DNA of 64,000 nucleotides from Xanthomonas phaseoli pv. phaseoli (GTDB taxonomy: Bacteria; Pseudomonadota; Gammaproteobacteria; Xanthomonadales; Xanthomonadaceae): NCBI GenBank assembly GCA_022749655.1, contig CP094243.1:3224001-3288000 (forward strand), given 5' to 3'. The translations under genes and the position numbers were made by a program. Below, one piece after another: positions 23,645 through 33,472 of this stretch; position 1 is the first letter of the stretch, and each line of letters begins with the position of its first letter. Under the pieces are notes generated by a model. It did no database searches and was not told where the DNA came from. It saw only the letters and a program-made list of their open reading frames with translations.

Positions 23645-23968
23645 TCAGTGGGAGTCGTCAGGGCGCGACGACTGCTCGCGCAGGGCCGCGGCATAGCCGC
23701 CGGCGCCGTGGTCCAGGGTGCGTGCAACGCGCCCGATGGTGGTCACGCTGACCTGGGTCAGCTCGTGGATTTCGCGATACGGCACGCCCTTGACCAGCAG
23801 CGGCACCACCCGCCAGCGGTCGGCCATGGCTTCCAGCTCGGCGGGCGTGCATAGGTCACGCAGAAACGCTTCGACGGCCCCAGGCTCGCGCAGGCATGCC
23901 AGTGCGTCGGCCAGCATCGTCAGCGAGGCGGCGACGTCGGTAGTTTCGGGGGCAGATCGTTGTTTCAT
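23645..23968 (-). CDS. TrpR/YerC-family transcriptional regulator heading the his operon
   Basis: 107 residues from the Met at 23968. The Trp-repressor-like fold is indicated by LCTPAELEAMADRW (first helices) and the helix-turn-helix PYREIHELTQVSVTTIGRVARTL. No ribosome site is visible, because the bases directly before the ATG belong to a 34-bp near-palindrome. As first gene of the his operon, a role as histidine-responsive autorepressor is a reasonable inference; the effector cannot be read from the sequence. Confidence 0.82.
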   Translation of the reverse strand: MKQRSAPETTDVAASLTMLADALACLREPGAVEAFLRDLCTPAELEAMADRWRVVPLLVKGVPYREIHELTQVSVTTIGRVARTLDHGAGGYAAALREQSSRPDDSH

Positions 23969-23969
23969 T

Positions 23970-24003
23970 GCGTTAATGTAATAGCGTGTTAGTACATTAA
24001 CGC
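23970..24003 (-). promoter_or_regulatory. 34-bp near-palindromic operator at the head of the his operon
   Basis: Perfect 11-bp arms GCGTTAATGTA (23970-23980) and TACATTAACGC (23993-24003) with a 12-bp spacer that is itself partly symmetric (14 of 17 positions pair overall). On the minus strand the inner part reads GTACTA, similar to the E. coli TrpR half-site. It ends one base before the regulator start codon and includes a TATTAC -10-like hexamer. Confidence 0.65.
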
Positions 24004-24585
24004 AAACGACGGGACTTGTCACCTGTTCGAATGGTGTGGAGAGCGCTCGTTCGGGTGGCCCTCATCCGGCGTTTCGCGCCATCTCTCCGCAGGCGGACGA
24101 AGAAAAGCAGGCGGCTCCCTTCCGCCTGCGGGGAAGGTGCCCGAAGGGCGGATGGGGGCGGGATCTCGTACAGCAACACACCGCTTCATATGTGGATTGC
24201 GCGCCCTTCCATCGCAAAGCCAGCAACGAAGCCTTAGCCGAACGCTGCGCCACACTTCTCAACTGCGCTGCCGGGAAGCTCCGAAGCCACTCCTCCGGCG
24301 CTACGCGCCACCTTCTCCCGTTGACGGGAGAAGGACCAAGGGCTGGTCTGCGCACGTTGGGTTCTTCCGTCGCCGCCAGAGAGCCGCGAGCCATCAGCCC
24401 AGGCAGGCCCGCTCCGGTTTGTCGCAAGCGGCAACGTGGCGCAGAGGCACGATGTTCACCATTTCGGCACACATCCGATGCGCCGCCGCTCTTACATGGA
24501 TGACACAAAGCATGCCCGCCGGACTCGCACGGCAAGCAACTGTAGCGCCCTTCAAATCAGGCAATCAGAAACGACCAGCTCCGCC
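24004..24585. other. Gene-free stretch with inverted repeats
   Basis: About 580 bases between the his operon head and the hisS 3' end. It contains the perfect 11-bp repeat CCTTCTCCCGT / ACGGGAGAAGG at 24311-24334. Near 24060-24170 another member of the CTTCCGCCTGCGG / CATCCGGCG-type intergenic repeats is present. No frame with coding character. Confidence 0.5.
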
Positions 24586-25998
24586 TCACGGCATCGCCTT
24601 GGCCTGTTCCAGCTCAACCAGCAAAGTGCTGGCCAGCTCGTCGCGGGCGACATCGAATTGCTGCTCGCGGACCAGGTCCTTCACCGCCACCACGCCGCGT
24701 GCCAGTTCGTCGTCGCCGGCCAGCACCACGAAGCGGATGCCGGCACGAGCGGCATACTGGAACTGCTTGCCGACCTTCTTCGGCTCCATCTGCACCTCGG
24801 TGTTGATGCCACCGATGCGCAGCCGGCGCGCGATATCCAGCGCGTCGTCCAGGCGGGTCTCGTCCATCAGCGCCACCATCGCCTGCACGCTGCTTTCGGC
24901 GATGCCCTGGATCAGGCCGGCCTCGCGCAGCTGCCAGAACAGGCGGGTCAGGCCGATCGAAATGCCCACACCGGGCAATTTGGACTTGGTGTAGTGGCTG
25001 GCCAGGCTCTCGTAACGGCCGCCCGAACAGATCGAGCCGATCTGCGGGTGGTCGGTCAGCGTGGTTTCGTAGACGGTGCCGGTGTAGTAATCCAGCCCGC
25101 GCGCGATGGAGAAATTCAGGCAGTACGCGCTCTCCGGCACGCCCAGCGCCTTGACCAGCTCCAGCACTTCACGCAACTCGGCGATGCCCTCGCCCAGCGT
25201 CGCGCTGGTCCCGACCGAGCCTTCCAGCGCCTGCAATTGCGCCAGCGCATCGGCATGCCCTTCAGAGCGCACCGCTACGAAGGCGAGAATCCTGGCCACC
25301 TGCTCGGCAGGAATGCCGAAGCCCTCGCCCACCAGCGTGTCGTGCACGTAATCGGCGCCACGCTTGTCGATCTTGTCGACCTCGCGCAGCACCGCCAGCT
25401 GCAACTCGCCTTCGGCCACGCCCAGGCTTTCGAAGAAGCCGCGCAGCAGCTTGCGATTGTTCAACTGCACCTTGAAGTCGCCGATGCCCAGCTCGGCAAA
25501 CACCGCATGGATGACTGCCAGCACTTCGGCGTCGTAGCGGATGCTCAACGCATCCTTGCCGATGACGTCGATGTCGCACTGGTAGAACTCGCGGAATCGC
25601 CCACGCTGCGCACGCTCGCCGCGATACACGCGCTGCATCTGGTAGCGACGGAACGGGAAGCTCAAGTCATGCTCGTGCTCGGCGACGTAGCGTGCCAGCG
25701 GCACGGTCAGGTCGAAGCGCAGCGCAAGCTCCGGCAAGCCGCCGTTCTCGGCGCCCTCATCGGCCGCAGCGGCGGCATTGGCCAGCGCGCCGGTGGACTG
25801 CACGAAATACACCTGGCGCTCGGTCTCGCCGCCGGATTTGGTCAGCAGCACATCGGAGAGCTCGAACACCGGGGTCTCGACCGGCAGGAACCCGAACCGC
25901 TCGTAGTTGCGGCGGATGACGTCCAGCATGCGCTGGAACGCGATCTGCTCGCGCGGCAGCAATTCCATGATGCCGGGCGGCGTACGGGGCTTGATCAC
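24586..25998 (-). CDS. hisS: Histidyl-tRNA synthetase
   Basis: 470 residues from a GTG start at 25998, preceded by AGGAG with 8-nt spacing. The frame is open further upstream, to 26160, but that part has no family character. Class II motifs: motif 2 region [15 protein letters not shown] with [13 protein letters not shown], the HisRS signatures [18 protein letters not shown] ([14 protein letters not shown]) and [11 protein letters not shown], motif 3 [12 protein letters not shown], and a C-terminal anticodon-binding domain. Charges tRNA-His in the cytoplasm. Confidence 0.95.
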   Translation of the reverse strand: MIKPRTPPGIMELLPREQIAFQRMLDVIRRNYERFGFLPVETPVFELSDVLLTKSGGETERQVYFVQSTGALANAAAAADEGAENGGLPELALRFDLTVPLARYVAEHEHDLSFPFRRYQMQRVYRGERAQRGRFREFYQCDIDVIGKDALSIRYDAEVLAVIHAVFAELGIGDFKVQLNNRKLLRGFFESLGVAEGELQLAVLREVDKIDKRGADYVHDTLVGEGFGIPAEQVARILAFVAVRSEGHADALAQLQALEGSVGTSATLGEGIAELREVLELVKALGVPESAYCLNFSIARGLDYYTGTVYETTLTDHPQIGSICSGGRYESLASHYTKSKLPGVGISIGLTRLFWQLREAGLIQGIAESSVQAMVALMDETRLDDALDIARRLRIGGINTEVQMEPKKVGKQFQYAARAGIRFVVLAGDDELARGVVAVKDLVREQQFDVARDELASTLLVELEQAKAMP

Positions 25999-26066
25999 GA
26001 GCGAAACTCCTGCAGGACAATGTGGCGAACGCACAATTCTAACGGCTGGGCGGCCACGCTGACCGC

Positions 26067-26867
26067 ATGGCGTATCATTCAATGCGTCCCAGCAGTGCGT
26101 GGCCCATGTACCGGCAGCTCTCCGACCCCAGCGCGACCTGCCCGGCGCCCAGCGCGGCATCCGCCAGCGGAACGCCCAACTCAGATTGCGCCCTTTGCAC
26201 CGTGCGCGGCCGGGCCATTTGTGCGGCGCTCTCGGCGCAGGAAATGGACGCGCTGGACCAGGTCACCCACGCGGCGGCCTACGCGCCCGGCAGCACCCTG
26301 GTGCGTGCGGGCGAGACCCGGCACAACGTCTATACCGTGACCTCCGGCGCGTTGCGCATGGTGCGCACGCTGGCCGACGGACGCCGCCAGATCACCGGCT
26401 TCGTGCTGCCCGGCGACTACGTCGGGCTCACCGAAACCGCGCAGCACCGCCACGATATCGAAGCCATCGTCGACAGCCGGGTGTGCCGCACGCCGATGGC
26501 GCAAATGCGCCAGCTACGCGAGCGCTACCCACAGCTGGAACGCAAGCTGCTGCAACGCGCCAGCATGGAGCTCGCCGCCGCGCAGGACACCGGCCTGTTG
26601 CTGGCGCGCCTGCACCCCAGCGAACGGCTGGCGCATTTCCTGCTACGGCTGGCCGCCCGCTCCACCCAACCCGGCGCCAGCGGCGACACGGTGGCGCTGC
26701 CGATGAGCCGCAGCGACATCGCCGACCACTTGGGGCTGACCGTGGAAACGGTGAGCCGCACCTTCACCAAACTGCGGCAGCAGCAATTGATCGCGCTGCC
26801 GCAACTGCATCTGGTGCAGATCCTGGATTACGCCGCACTGCGCCGTCTGGCCGGCGATACGGTGTGA
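26067..26867 (+). CDS. FNR-type CRP-family transcriptional regulator
   Basis: Up to 266 residues (starts at 26082 or 26106 are also possible). An N-terminal cysteine cluster C41-x2-C44-x7-C52 and a lone central Cys140 correspond to the [4Fe-4S]-binding pattern of FNR/Anr. A cyclic-nucleotide-binding-like beta-roll follows ([21 protein letters not shown]), then a C-terminal helix-turn-helix [19 protein letters not shown]. Expected role: oxygen-sensitive control of anaerobic or microaerobic genes. Divergent from hisS. Confidence 0.8.
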   Translation: MAYHSMRPSSAWPMYRQLSDPSATCPAPSAASASGTPNSDCALCTVRGRAICAALSAQEMDALDQVTHAAAYAPGSTLVRAGETRHNVYTVTSGALRMVRTLADGRRQITGFVLPGDYVGLTETAQHRHDIEAIVDSRVCRTPMAQMRQLRERYPQLERKLLQRASMELAAAQDTGLLLARLHPSERLAHFLLRLAARSTQPGASGDTVALPMSRSDIADHLGLTVETVSRTFTKLRQQQLIALPQLHLVQILDYAALRRLAGDTV

Positions 26868-26952
26868 GGATTGGCGGCTGATTGATGGATTTCATTGATG
26901 CGTCGGTGCGTGCTTGTCGAAGCAGTCGGTCGGGTCGGTGACGCGCAATCGC

Positions 26953-27696
26953 TCAGCGCCCGGCCACTGAACGCGCTGCCGCACCGCTACAGCCACCGCT
27001 CAGCAGCCGCGATTGGCGCAGCCAGGCGCGATCCGGGTAGTAGGCGAACACGAACGCACCGTCGCGCAAGGTATCGATCAACTGCTTGGCCACCGCTGGC
27101 CGCACCGCCGGGCAGCCCAGGCTGCGGCCGAGCCGGCCCTGGGTGCGGATGATGGCTTCGCTGACATAGGGTGCGCCGTGGATCACGATGGCACGGTCGC
27201 GCGCGTGGTCGTTGAAACCGGGCTCCAGACCCTTGAGCCGCAACGAGTAACCGTTGTGCCCGGTGTACGACTCCTGCGCGGTGAATGCGCCCAGGCTGGA
27301 CTGGAAGCTGCCGTCGTTATTGGAGAACTTCGCCGCCAGGTTCTCGCCGGTATTGCGCCCGTGCGCGACCCATTCGCGAAACAACAGGCGTTGCTTGTCC
27401 AGATCGAATACCCAGAGCCGGCGCTCGGTCGAGGGGCGGCTGTAGTCGATGACGCTGAGCACCCGTTCGGCACCCACCTGCTGGCGCTGTCGCGCGCATT
27501 GCAGTGCCTCGGTGGCCAGGGCCAGCACCTGGCGGTCCAGCGACGGCGCCTGGCGCGCCAGCGCCTCGACCAGACCCACACGCGGGGCGCCCAGCGGCGG
27601 CACCGGTGACGCAGACAATGCATCGGCCGCATTGGCCGCACCGGCCGCTGCCCACCCGCACAAGACGGCGGCAACGGCGATCATTCGATCAGACAT
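26953..27696 (-). CDS. Murein L,D-transpeptidase catalytic-domain protein
   Basis: About 247 residues from the Met at 27696, with a signal peptide (MIAVAAVLCGWAAAGAANA). The YkuD-like catalytic region shows VIHGAPYVSE and the S-x-GC motif in GRSLGCPAV with the nucleophile Cys. The central block (YSRPSTERRLWVFDL, GFNDHARDRAIVIHG) fits the YkuD_2 family. Probably periplasmic, acting on peptidoglycan stem peptides. Confidence 0.82.
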   Translation of the reverse strand: MSDRMIAVAAVLCGWAAAGAANAADALSASPVPPLGAPRVGLVEALARQAPSLDRQVLALATEALQCARQRQQVGAERVLSVIDYSRPSTERRLWVFDLDKQRLLFREWVAHGRNTGENLAAKFSNNDGSFQSSLGAFTAQESYTGHNGYSLRLKGLEPGFNDHARDRAIVIHGAPYVSEAIIRTQGRLGRSLGCPAVRPAVAKQLIDTLRDGAFVFAYYPDRAWLRQSRLLSGGCSGAAARSVAGR

Positions 27697-27795
27697 GCAA
27701 CAACCCACAGCGGACGCGGCGCCACAGCGGGGCCGCACCCCTAGAAATAGCCGCATATGGGCCACTTTCCAACCCCGGTGGCTGAACGCGTTGGG

Positions 27796-29100
27796 TCAGG
27801 CGGCATCGGCAAGCAAGCGCTGCCGAAGGGCGGCGTAGTCCGCCGCCAGTGCTTCGGCCTGCGCTGGGCGCTGCAGCAGTGCAGCCAGTGCCGGCGGAAC
27901 CTCTACGGCACGGCCAATCAGCGGCTCCACCACGCCCTCGAACTTGGCCGGATGCGCGGTGGCCGCTACCGCCCAGTCGCCAGTGCCGCCCTCCGCGCCT
28001 TCTGCACGCAGTTGTTCGAGCACATGCACCGCGGTGGCGGTATGCGGGCAATGCACCTCGCCGTAGCGCGCGAAGCGCTGCTGCACGGTGTGGCGAATCG
28101 CCGCATCGTCCACGGACAAGGCCCGGAATTCCTCACGCAAGGCGGCGTCGTCGCCGTTGTAGAGCCAGCGCAGCCGTTCGAAATTGCTCGGCGCCCCCAC
28201 GTCCATCGCATTGGCCAGCGTGGCCACGCTGGGCTGCGGTACGTAGGCATCGCCCGCGAAATAGTCCGGCAACACATGATTGGCGTTGGACGCCAGCGCG
28301 ATGCGGCCCAACGGCACCCCGAGCGCGCGCGCGATGATCGCCGCCAGGGCATTGCCCAGGTTACCGGTGGGCACCACCAGATTGAGCACGCTACCCGACG
28401 CTGCATGGTGCTCCAGCGCGGCATGCGCGTAGTAACTCATCTGCGGCAGCAGCCGGCCCAGACTGATGCTGTTGGCCGAACTCAGCGGCACCTGCGTCTG
28501 CAACGCGGCATCGTTCAAGGCCTGCTTGACCATTGCCTGGCAGTCGTCGAACGAGCCGGCCACGCGCAGGGCCTGGATGTTGTCGCCGAAACACCCCAAC
28601 TGATGCGCCTGCCGCGGCGACACGCGGCTGTCCGGATACAGCACCACCACGCGCAGGCCGGGCTGGCGATGGAACGCGGCGGCCACGGCGGCGCCGGTGT
28701 CGCCGGAGGTGGCGACCAGGATGGTGAGCGGGCGGTCTTCAGCACGGCGCAAGCGGGTCAGGCAGGTAGCCAGGAAGCGCGCACCGAAATCCTTGAACGC
28801 GGCCGTGGGGCCATGAAACAGCTCCAGCGCGTAATCGCCCGGCGTACCCAGCGCCACCAACGGCGCCGGGAAATCGAAGGCTTCGGCACAGATGGCAGGC
28901 AGTTCGGCCGCCAGTGCGTCGCCCTCGAAAAATGGCTGCAACAGCGCAGTGGCGGTGTCGGCCAGGCCGGCGCCCGCAACCAGCGTACGGGCAGGTGGCA
29001 GGGTCTGCGGCACGTAGAGGCCGCCATCGGGCGCCAGCCCGGCGGCAATGGCCTGGCTCAGGCTTGCAGCGGGGGCACCGCCACGGGTGGAGATAAACAT
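27796..29100 (-). CDS. thrC: Threonine synthase
   Basis: 434 residues from the Met at 29100; GGAG sits 8 nt upstream, whereas the earlier ATG at 29106 is too close to it. MFISTRGGAPAASL is the family N-terminus, the PLP Lys is in AAFKDFGARFLA, and the phosphate-binding loop is ATSGDTGAAVAAAF. Converts O-phosphohomoserine, the ThrB product, to threonine. It is separated from thrAB by an EthD gene and an esterase gene, so it is not in one simple operon with them. Confidence 0.94.
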   Translation of the reverse strand: MFISTRGGAPAASLSQAIAAGLAPDGGLYVPQTLPPARTLVAGAGLADTATALLQPFFEGDALAAELPAICAEAFDFPAPLVALGTPGDYALELFHGPTAAFKDFGARFLATCLTRLRRAEDRPLTILVATSGDTGAAVAAAFHRQPGLRVVVLYPDSRVSPRQAHQLGCFGDNIQALRVAGSFDDCQAMVKQALNDAALQTQVPLSSANSISLGRLLPQMSYYAHAALEHHAASGSVLNLVVPTGNLGNALAAIIARALGVPLGRIALASNANHVLPDYFAGDAYVPQPSVATLANAMDVGAPSNFERLRWLYNGDDAALREEFRALSVDDAAIRHTVQQRFARYGEVHCPHTATAVHVLEQLRAEGAEGGTGDWAVAATAHPAKFEGVVEPLIGRAVEVPPALAALLQRPAQAEALAADYAALRQRLLADAA

Positions 29101-29261
29101 CAGCATGACTCCAGATAAAGCGAAGGCTGGGCGGCACCCATGACAAGGGGTGCCGCGTGTGAGGTAGCCGGGCGTCGCGTTGCACCGGCGTTCGGCCGAA
29201 GGGTTGCGTACGGTCGATGGCGCGGGGCTATGCTGCGCGCACCCTTCCGTGGAGTCGGCAG

Positions 29262-29576
29262 ATGATCAAGGTCAGTGTGATGTACCCGTACCGCGACGGC
29301 GCCCGCTTCGATCACGCCTACTACCGCGACCAGCACATGCCGCTGGTGAGCGCGCGCATGGGCGCGGCCTGTTTGAAATACACCGTGGACAAGGGCATCA
29401 GCGGCGGGGAGGCCGGCAGCCCGCCGGCGTTCATCGGCATGTGCCACATCTTTTGCGGGTCGGTGGAGACCTTCAACGCCGGCTTCGGGCCGCATGCGGC
29501 CGAGATCCTGGGCGACATCGCCAACTACACCGACCTGACCCCGGTAATGCAGATCAGCGAGGTCATGGTGGGCTGA
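29262..29576 (+). CDS. EthD domain protein
   Basis: 104 residues from the Met at 29262 with GGAG 7 nt upstream. The ferredoxin-like EthD pattern is clear: KVSVMYPYRDGARFDHAYY at the N-terminus, QHMPLVSARMGA, then SVETFNAGFGPHAAEIL and IANYTD. Small dimeric cytoplasmic protein; homologues accompany various oxidative pathways, and the substrate is unknown. Divergent from thrC. Confidence 0.8.
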   Translation: MIKVSVMYPYRDGARFDHAYYRDQHMPLVSARMGAACLKYTVDKGISGGEAGSPPAFIGMCHIFCGSVETFNAGFGPHAAEILGDIANYTDLTPVMQISEVMVG

Positions 29577-30321
29577 GCCGCGCGGCGCGTGCAGTGCAAC
29601 ATGCCGTGCATCGCACGGCCCTGCGCCCACACCACGTCGCAGGCGCCGTGCCGCGGCAGCGCACTGTCGAGCAACTACACCCGACGCGCAGCGACCGGAT
29701 GGCATCACGCCGAAATCGCATGCACGACGAGGCGACCCGTACAGCCCGGATGACGCCACTGTGCTCGGTGCGTCGTCGATCCAGGACGACAATGACTCGA
29801 TCCACACATCACTTGTTCTGACTCATCTTCTCTAAGGGCTGGCACGGCTCGACTCAGCGAGCGCAGCAGCCGGTCCGGCATGCGCCGCGCGCCCAATCCA
29901 CCGACGCCGGCCATCGGGATCCGTCCGCCGCCAAGCGCATCTTCGCAGCGGCGCCATCCGCGCGCGTTCGACCACGAACGTTACCAGATGACGAGCGCAT
30001 ACGCGCCGTGCTTGCGACGCATCGCTTCGCGATGAGACGCGCATCGGCATCTGGCGCCAGCGAGCGAACGATCCGCTGCGGCCAGGCCCTTCTGAACTTC
30101 CTGCGCGCCTGATCCGCCTGCGCAGTCACACAACCAGCGCGAGCTACCGCTGCAGTACGGCAGCTCGACGCCGGCAAGACAGCAGGAGTGGGGACGCCAA
30201 CACAGGCCAATGCGCACCCTAACCAGTGCGGACTTTCTGCCTGCACGTCTGATCGACGTGCTCGCCCACGCGCATGCTCGACCATGCGCGCGCTATGGAA
30301 GCGACGAACAGATCGGTCTGC
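29577..30321. other. Gene-free stretch
   Basis: About 745 bases downstream of the EthD gene. Frames on both strands are Arg/Ala/Pro-rich and lack recognisable domains or ribosome sites, so I see no gene here. Confidence 0.4.
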
Positions 30322-32030
30322 TCAGCGCGACAGTCCAGCCTCCGCACTGTCAGGGTACGCGCCGCGGGGACCATCGAGACAGACGAAGTTCTGCTCCTGG
30401 TTGGAATCGCCCTGGCCGGTCCACTGCGCCGATTGCGGATAGCTGCACAGCGGGCGCGTACGCAACACGCCTTGGGTTTGGTCGTCGTTGATGTATTTGG
30501 CGGCGATGATGCGATTGGGCGCGACGCCCTGCTCGACCCAGGCTTCCATCGCCGACAACACATCGTGCTGGCGATCGACCGCCAACCCGGGTGCGCCATA
30601 CAGCGCGCCAAACGCTGTCGCGCCCGGGCCACCGGTGAAATGGCCCATCCCGGGCACCATGAACAGGCGGAAGAACTGCTGCGTCTGCTGCAATGCCTGG
30701 TCGTCGCTGATTGCAGATGCGCTGTCCGCACGCAGCTTTGCAACGACCGATTCGTAATAGGCGATCATTCCGCGCGGCGGCACCACGGGATCTTCCCAGC
30801 CGATATACAGCAGAAGCTTGCCGTTGCGCGCACGGAACCGGCTCAGATCCGGCGAGGTCGCGTTGATCACGTGGGCCAGCCGCTGACCGGCGATGGAGGT
30901 ACGGTTGGTGAGGGCGACATCGCTGTCGAAGTTGACCTTGGTATGGTCGAACGAGGCGCTAGCGGTGTTGAACACCATGTTGGCGAAGAACTGATTGGCC
31001 AGCAGCGCATGCCCACCGCCCGGTATCGTGGCGTTGCCGGTGACCCAACGGTCCCAGAAGGTCGGCAGGGCGACGGCGAATGGCTCGAACCCATAGTAAA
31101 TGCGCTGTCCGGTCCGCGGATTGACCGGACCGCCCAGAATCGAATCCAGTGCCATGATCTGGTCTGCAGTCAGGCAACTGTCGGTTTCGGCGGCAGCGCA
31201 CAGCAGCACGCTGGGATCGAAGTGGCACAGGCGCGGATCGTTGACCACCCCGTCTGCGGTCAGATCCTTGGCATCGCATTGGGCAAGTGCCGCGGCCTGG
31301 ATCGCCGGCAGCTTGGCCATCGTGATGGTGGCCGCCGGATTGCCGAACTCGGCATCTTCGGACCACAGCCAGGAAAATGCGTTGTGGGTCCAGTCGGCGG
31401 ACGGCGCATCGGCAATCACGCCATCGAACGCATTCGGATAGCGCTGCACGGCCATCAGCGCATCGCGGCCACCGTTGGAGGAGCCAAAAAGTAGGAATAG
31501 CGCGGTACGCTCTGCGTATACGCAGACACGATCTGCTTGCTGTCGACGGCCGTCTTGATCAGCGCACGGTATCCCCAGTCGATGATTTTCTGGGGGTGGT
31601 TGAGCGCGAAACTTGCATCGCCGACGGTCGCACGATGACCGCCATCGGTGGTGGCGGTGGCGTAGCCACGGCGCAAGGCGAAACCTAGCGAGTTGTACTG
31701 GATCGTGCCGGCAAACACCACCGTACCGACCTGCAGATATTTTGCGTTCCAGCCGGAAGAAGGGATCCAGACTTCGAAACCGATCTCCGAATCGCTGTTT
31801 GGCCGCGCAACGCCGACCACGCGGCAGAACGCCGGCAATCCTTTGAGAACGGTGCCATCGGGCGCGGTGAAATTGCCTGCAGGCACATCGTCGGCCGTGC
31901 TGATCGTCGTCGACGGCACCGACAATTTCAGCAGATCCGCGCAGGAAGCAAACGCCGATGTCGCCGCGAAGTACAAACCGGTTGCAACCACCACTGGGCC
32001 GAGCACCCTCGGCCAGTCCAATCGAGCCAT
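30322..32030 (-). CDS. Tannase/feruloyl-esterase family hydrolase, apparent -1 frameshift
   Basis: About 570 residues when rebuilt, with a signal peptide (VVVATGLYFAATSAFA). The frame breaks near 31484-31490; restoring one G gives YFLGSSNGGRDALMAVQRYP, in which GSSNGG is the nucleophile elbow. The acid and His are downstream (YIGWEDPVVPP; VPGMGHFTGGPGA). The family CS-D-HC disulfide is absent at both sites: Ser instead of Cys before the nucleophile, and Phe after the His. Secreted or periplasmic esterase, possibly acting on plant phenolic esters. It sits between thrB and thrC. Confidence 0.8.
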
Positions 32031-32530
32031 GAACAATTCCTCGTCAGGTCAGAAGCGGATTTACCGTCTCGACCGGGCGGTCGGGACACCGAACACTCCA
32101 CATGGCATCTCACGGCGCGCACATCACGATGTCGCCCTGCGTCGGGATGTAAGCCCCTGTCCGCCGCAGGTGACACAGCTTTGCCTGTCGATCGATCGCA
32201 ATGCCCATGGGCATGGACGTGGGCTTGGATGCTAGCGGCGACCGCAAAATGCCAGAAGGCAGAAACGAACGCTGCTATGTGGAAACGAAGCGCGCAAATG
32301 TCTGTACGCACAGTGCAGTGGACTCGCAATTCAAAGCGATGTCCGGGTCACAGATCATCGGCATGCGCAGCTGCCGCACGCATGCATCGGTGCCAGCGTA
32401 GGGTCTGCATGCACAGGTCAACTCAGGTCCCTTGCGTGCAGAACGCGCGCTCGATCACGTTGCCGCGCCGACGGCATTGCAGTAACCGCACGCCGCAGAC
32501 GTGGCGCGCCCCCAACTGGTCCGGCGGGCG
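32031..32530. other. Gene-free stretch between thrB and the esterase
   Basis: About 500 bases; short frames on both strands show no family signature. An esterase promoter is expected here but I cannot point to one. Confidence 0.35.
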
Positions 32531-33472
32531 CTACAGCAGCCTGGCGCCCGGGCAGTTCAGCGCAGACACCCAACTCTGGCTGCCGAAGCCGGCATTTGCG
32601 AATGCCGCCTGTACAGGCACTGCGGCTGCCTCGGCTGCCGCGCGGGTGGCGAACCAGGCAAACACGCTGGGGCCAGCTCCGGAAATGCCCGCACCCATCG
32701 CCCCCGCAGCCAACGCGGCGGCTTTGGCTGCGTCGAAGCCGCAGATCAACGGCGCACGCCGCGGCTCGATCAGCACATCGCGCAAGCCTGCGCGCACCAG
32801 CGATTCGTCGCCGGCGTGGGAGCCCGCCAACACCAGTGCAAGATTGCCGCTCTGCGCGACGAATTCATCGAGACGATAGTCGCCAGCCAGAGCAGCACGC
32901 GCACGGCGCGTTTCCAGCACCGCATCCGGATGCACCACCAGGCTATGCCACGCCGAGGGTACCGGCACCGGCACCATGCGCTCCAACGTGGACAGCACCA
33001 GACCGCCCAGCAACATCGGACCAAGGTTGTCGCCATGCCGGCTGCCGCTGGCCACCGCCTCGCCGTCGAGCGCATGCAGATAGAGCTGATCGCGCGACAG
33101 CGGGACATCCAACAGCGCGTTGGCCGCCACCAGCGCCGCCACGCACGATGCCGCAGACCCGCCCATGCCGGAACTGAGCGCAATCCCCTTGTCGATCTCC
33201 AACTCGAAGCCGAACGGCAATGCCAATGAGGTGCGCAGCGCAATCAATGCCGCGCCAGCAGTATTGCGTTCGGCCTCCAGCGGGAGCGCGACGGCGGTCC
33301 CACGGATCGCGGCGATGCGCACGTGCGGCGCATCGATACGGCGCACGGCCACCGTATCGCCGATTCCTTCCAGCGCATAGCCGAGCAGATCGAACCCGAC
33401 CGCCACGTTGGCCACCGAGGCCGGAGCGAACGCTCGCGCCTCGCGCAGCGAGGACACGCCTGTATGGCTCAT
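32531..33472 (-). CDS. thrB: Homoserine kinase (GHMP family)
   Basis: 313 residues. The GHMP N-terminal signature [18 protein letters not shown] and the ATP-binding glycine loop [18 protein letters not shown] are present. Makes O-phosphohomoserine for ThrC. Its start overlaps the thrA stop by 4 nt (ATGA), so thrA-thrB are translationally coupled. Confidence 0.94.
   Translation of the reverse strand: MSHTGVSSLREARAFAPASVANVAVGFDLLGYALEGIGDTVAVRRIDAPHVRIAAIRGTAVALPLEAERNTAGAALIALRTSLALPFGFELEIDKGIALSSGMGGSAASCVAALVAANALLDVPLSRDQLYLHALDGEAVASGSRHGDNLGPMLLGGLVLSTLERMVPVPVPSAWHSLVVHPDAVLETRRARAALAGDYRLDEFVAQSGNLALVLAGSHAGDESLVRAGLRDVLIEPRRAPLICGFDAAKAAALAAGAMGAGISGAGPSVFAWFATRAAAEAAAVPVQAAFANAGFGSQSWVSALNCPGARLL

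Noticed and set aside
29577..30321. Several 60-140 codon frames after the EthD gene
   Set aside because: Overlapping on both strands, Arg/Ala-rich, no motifs or ribosome sites.
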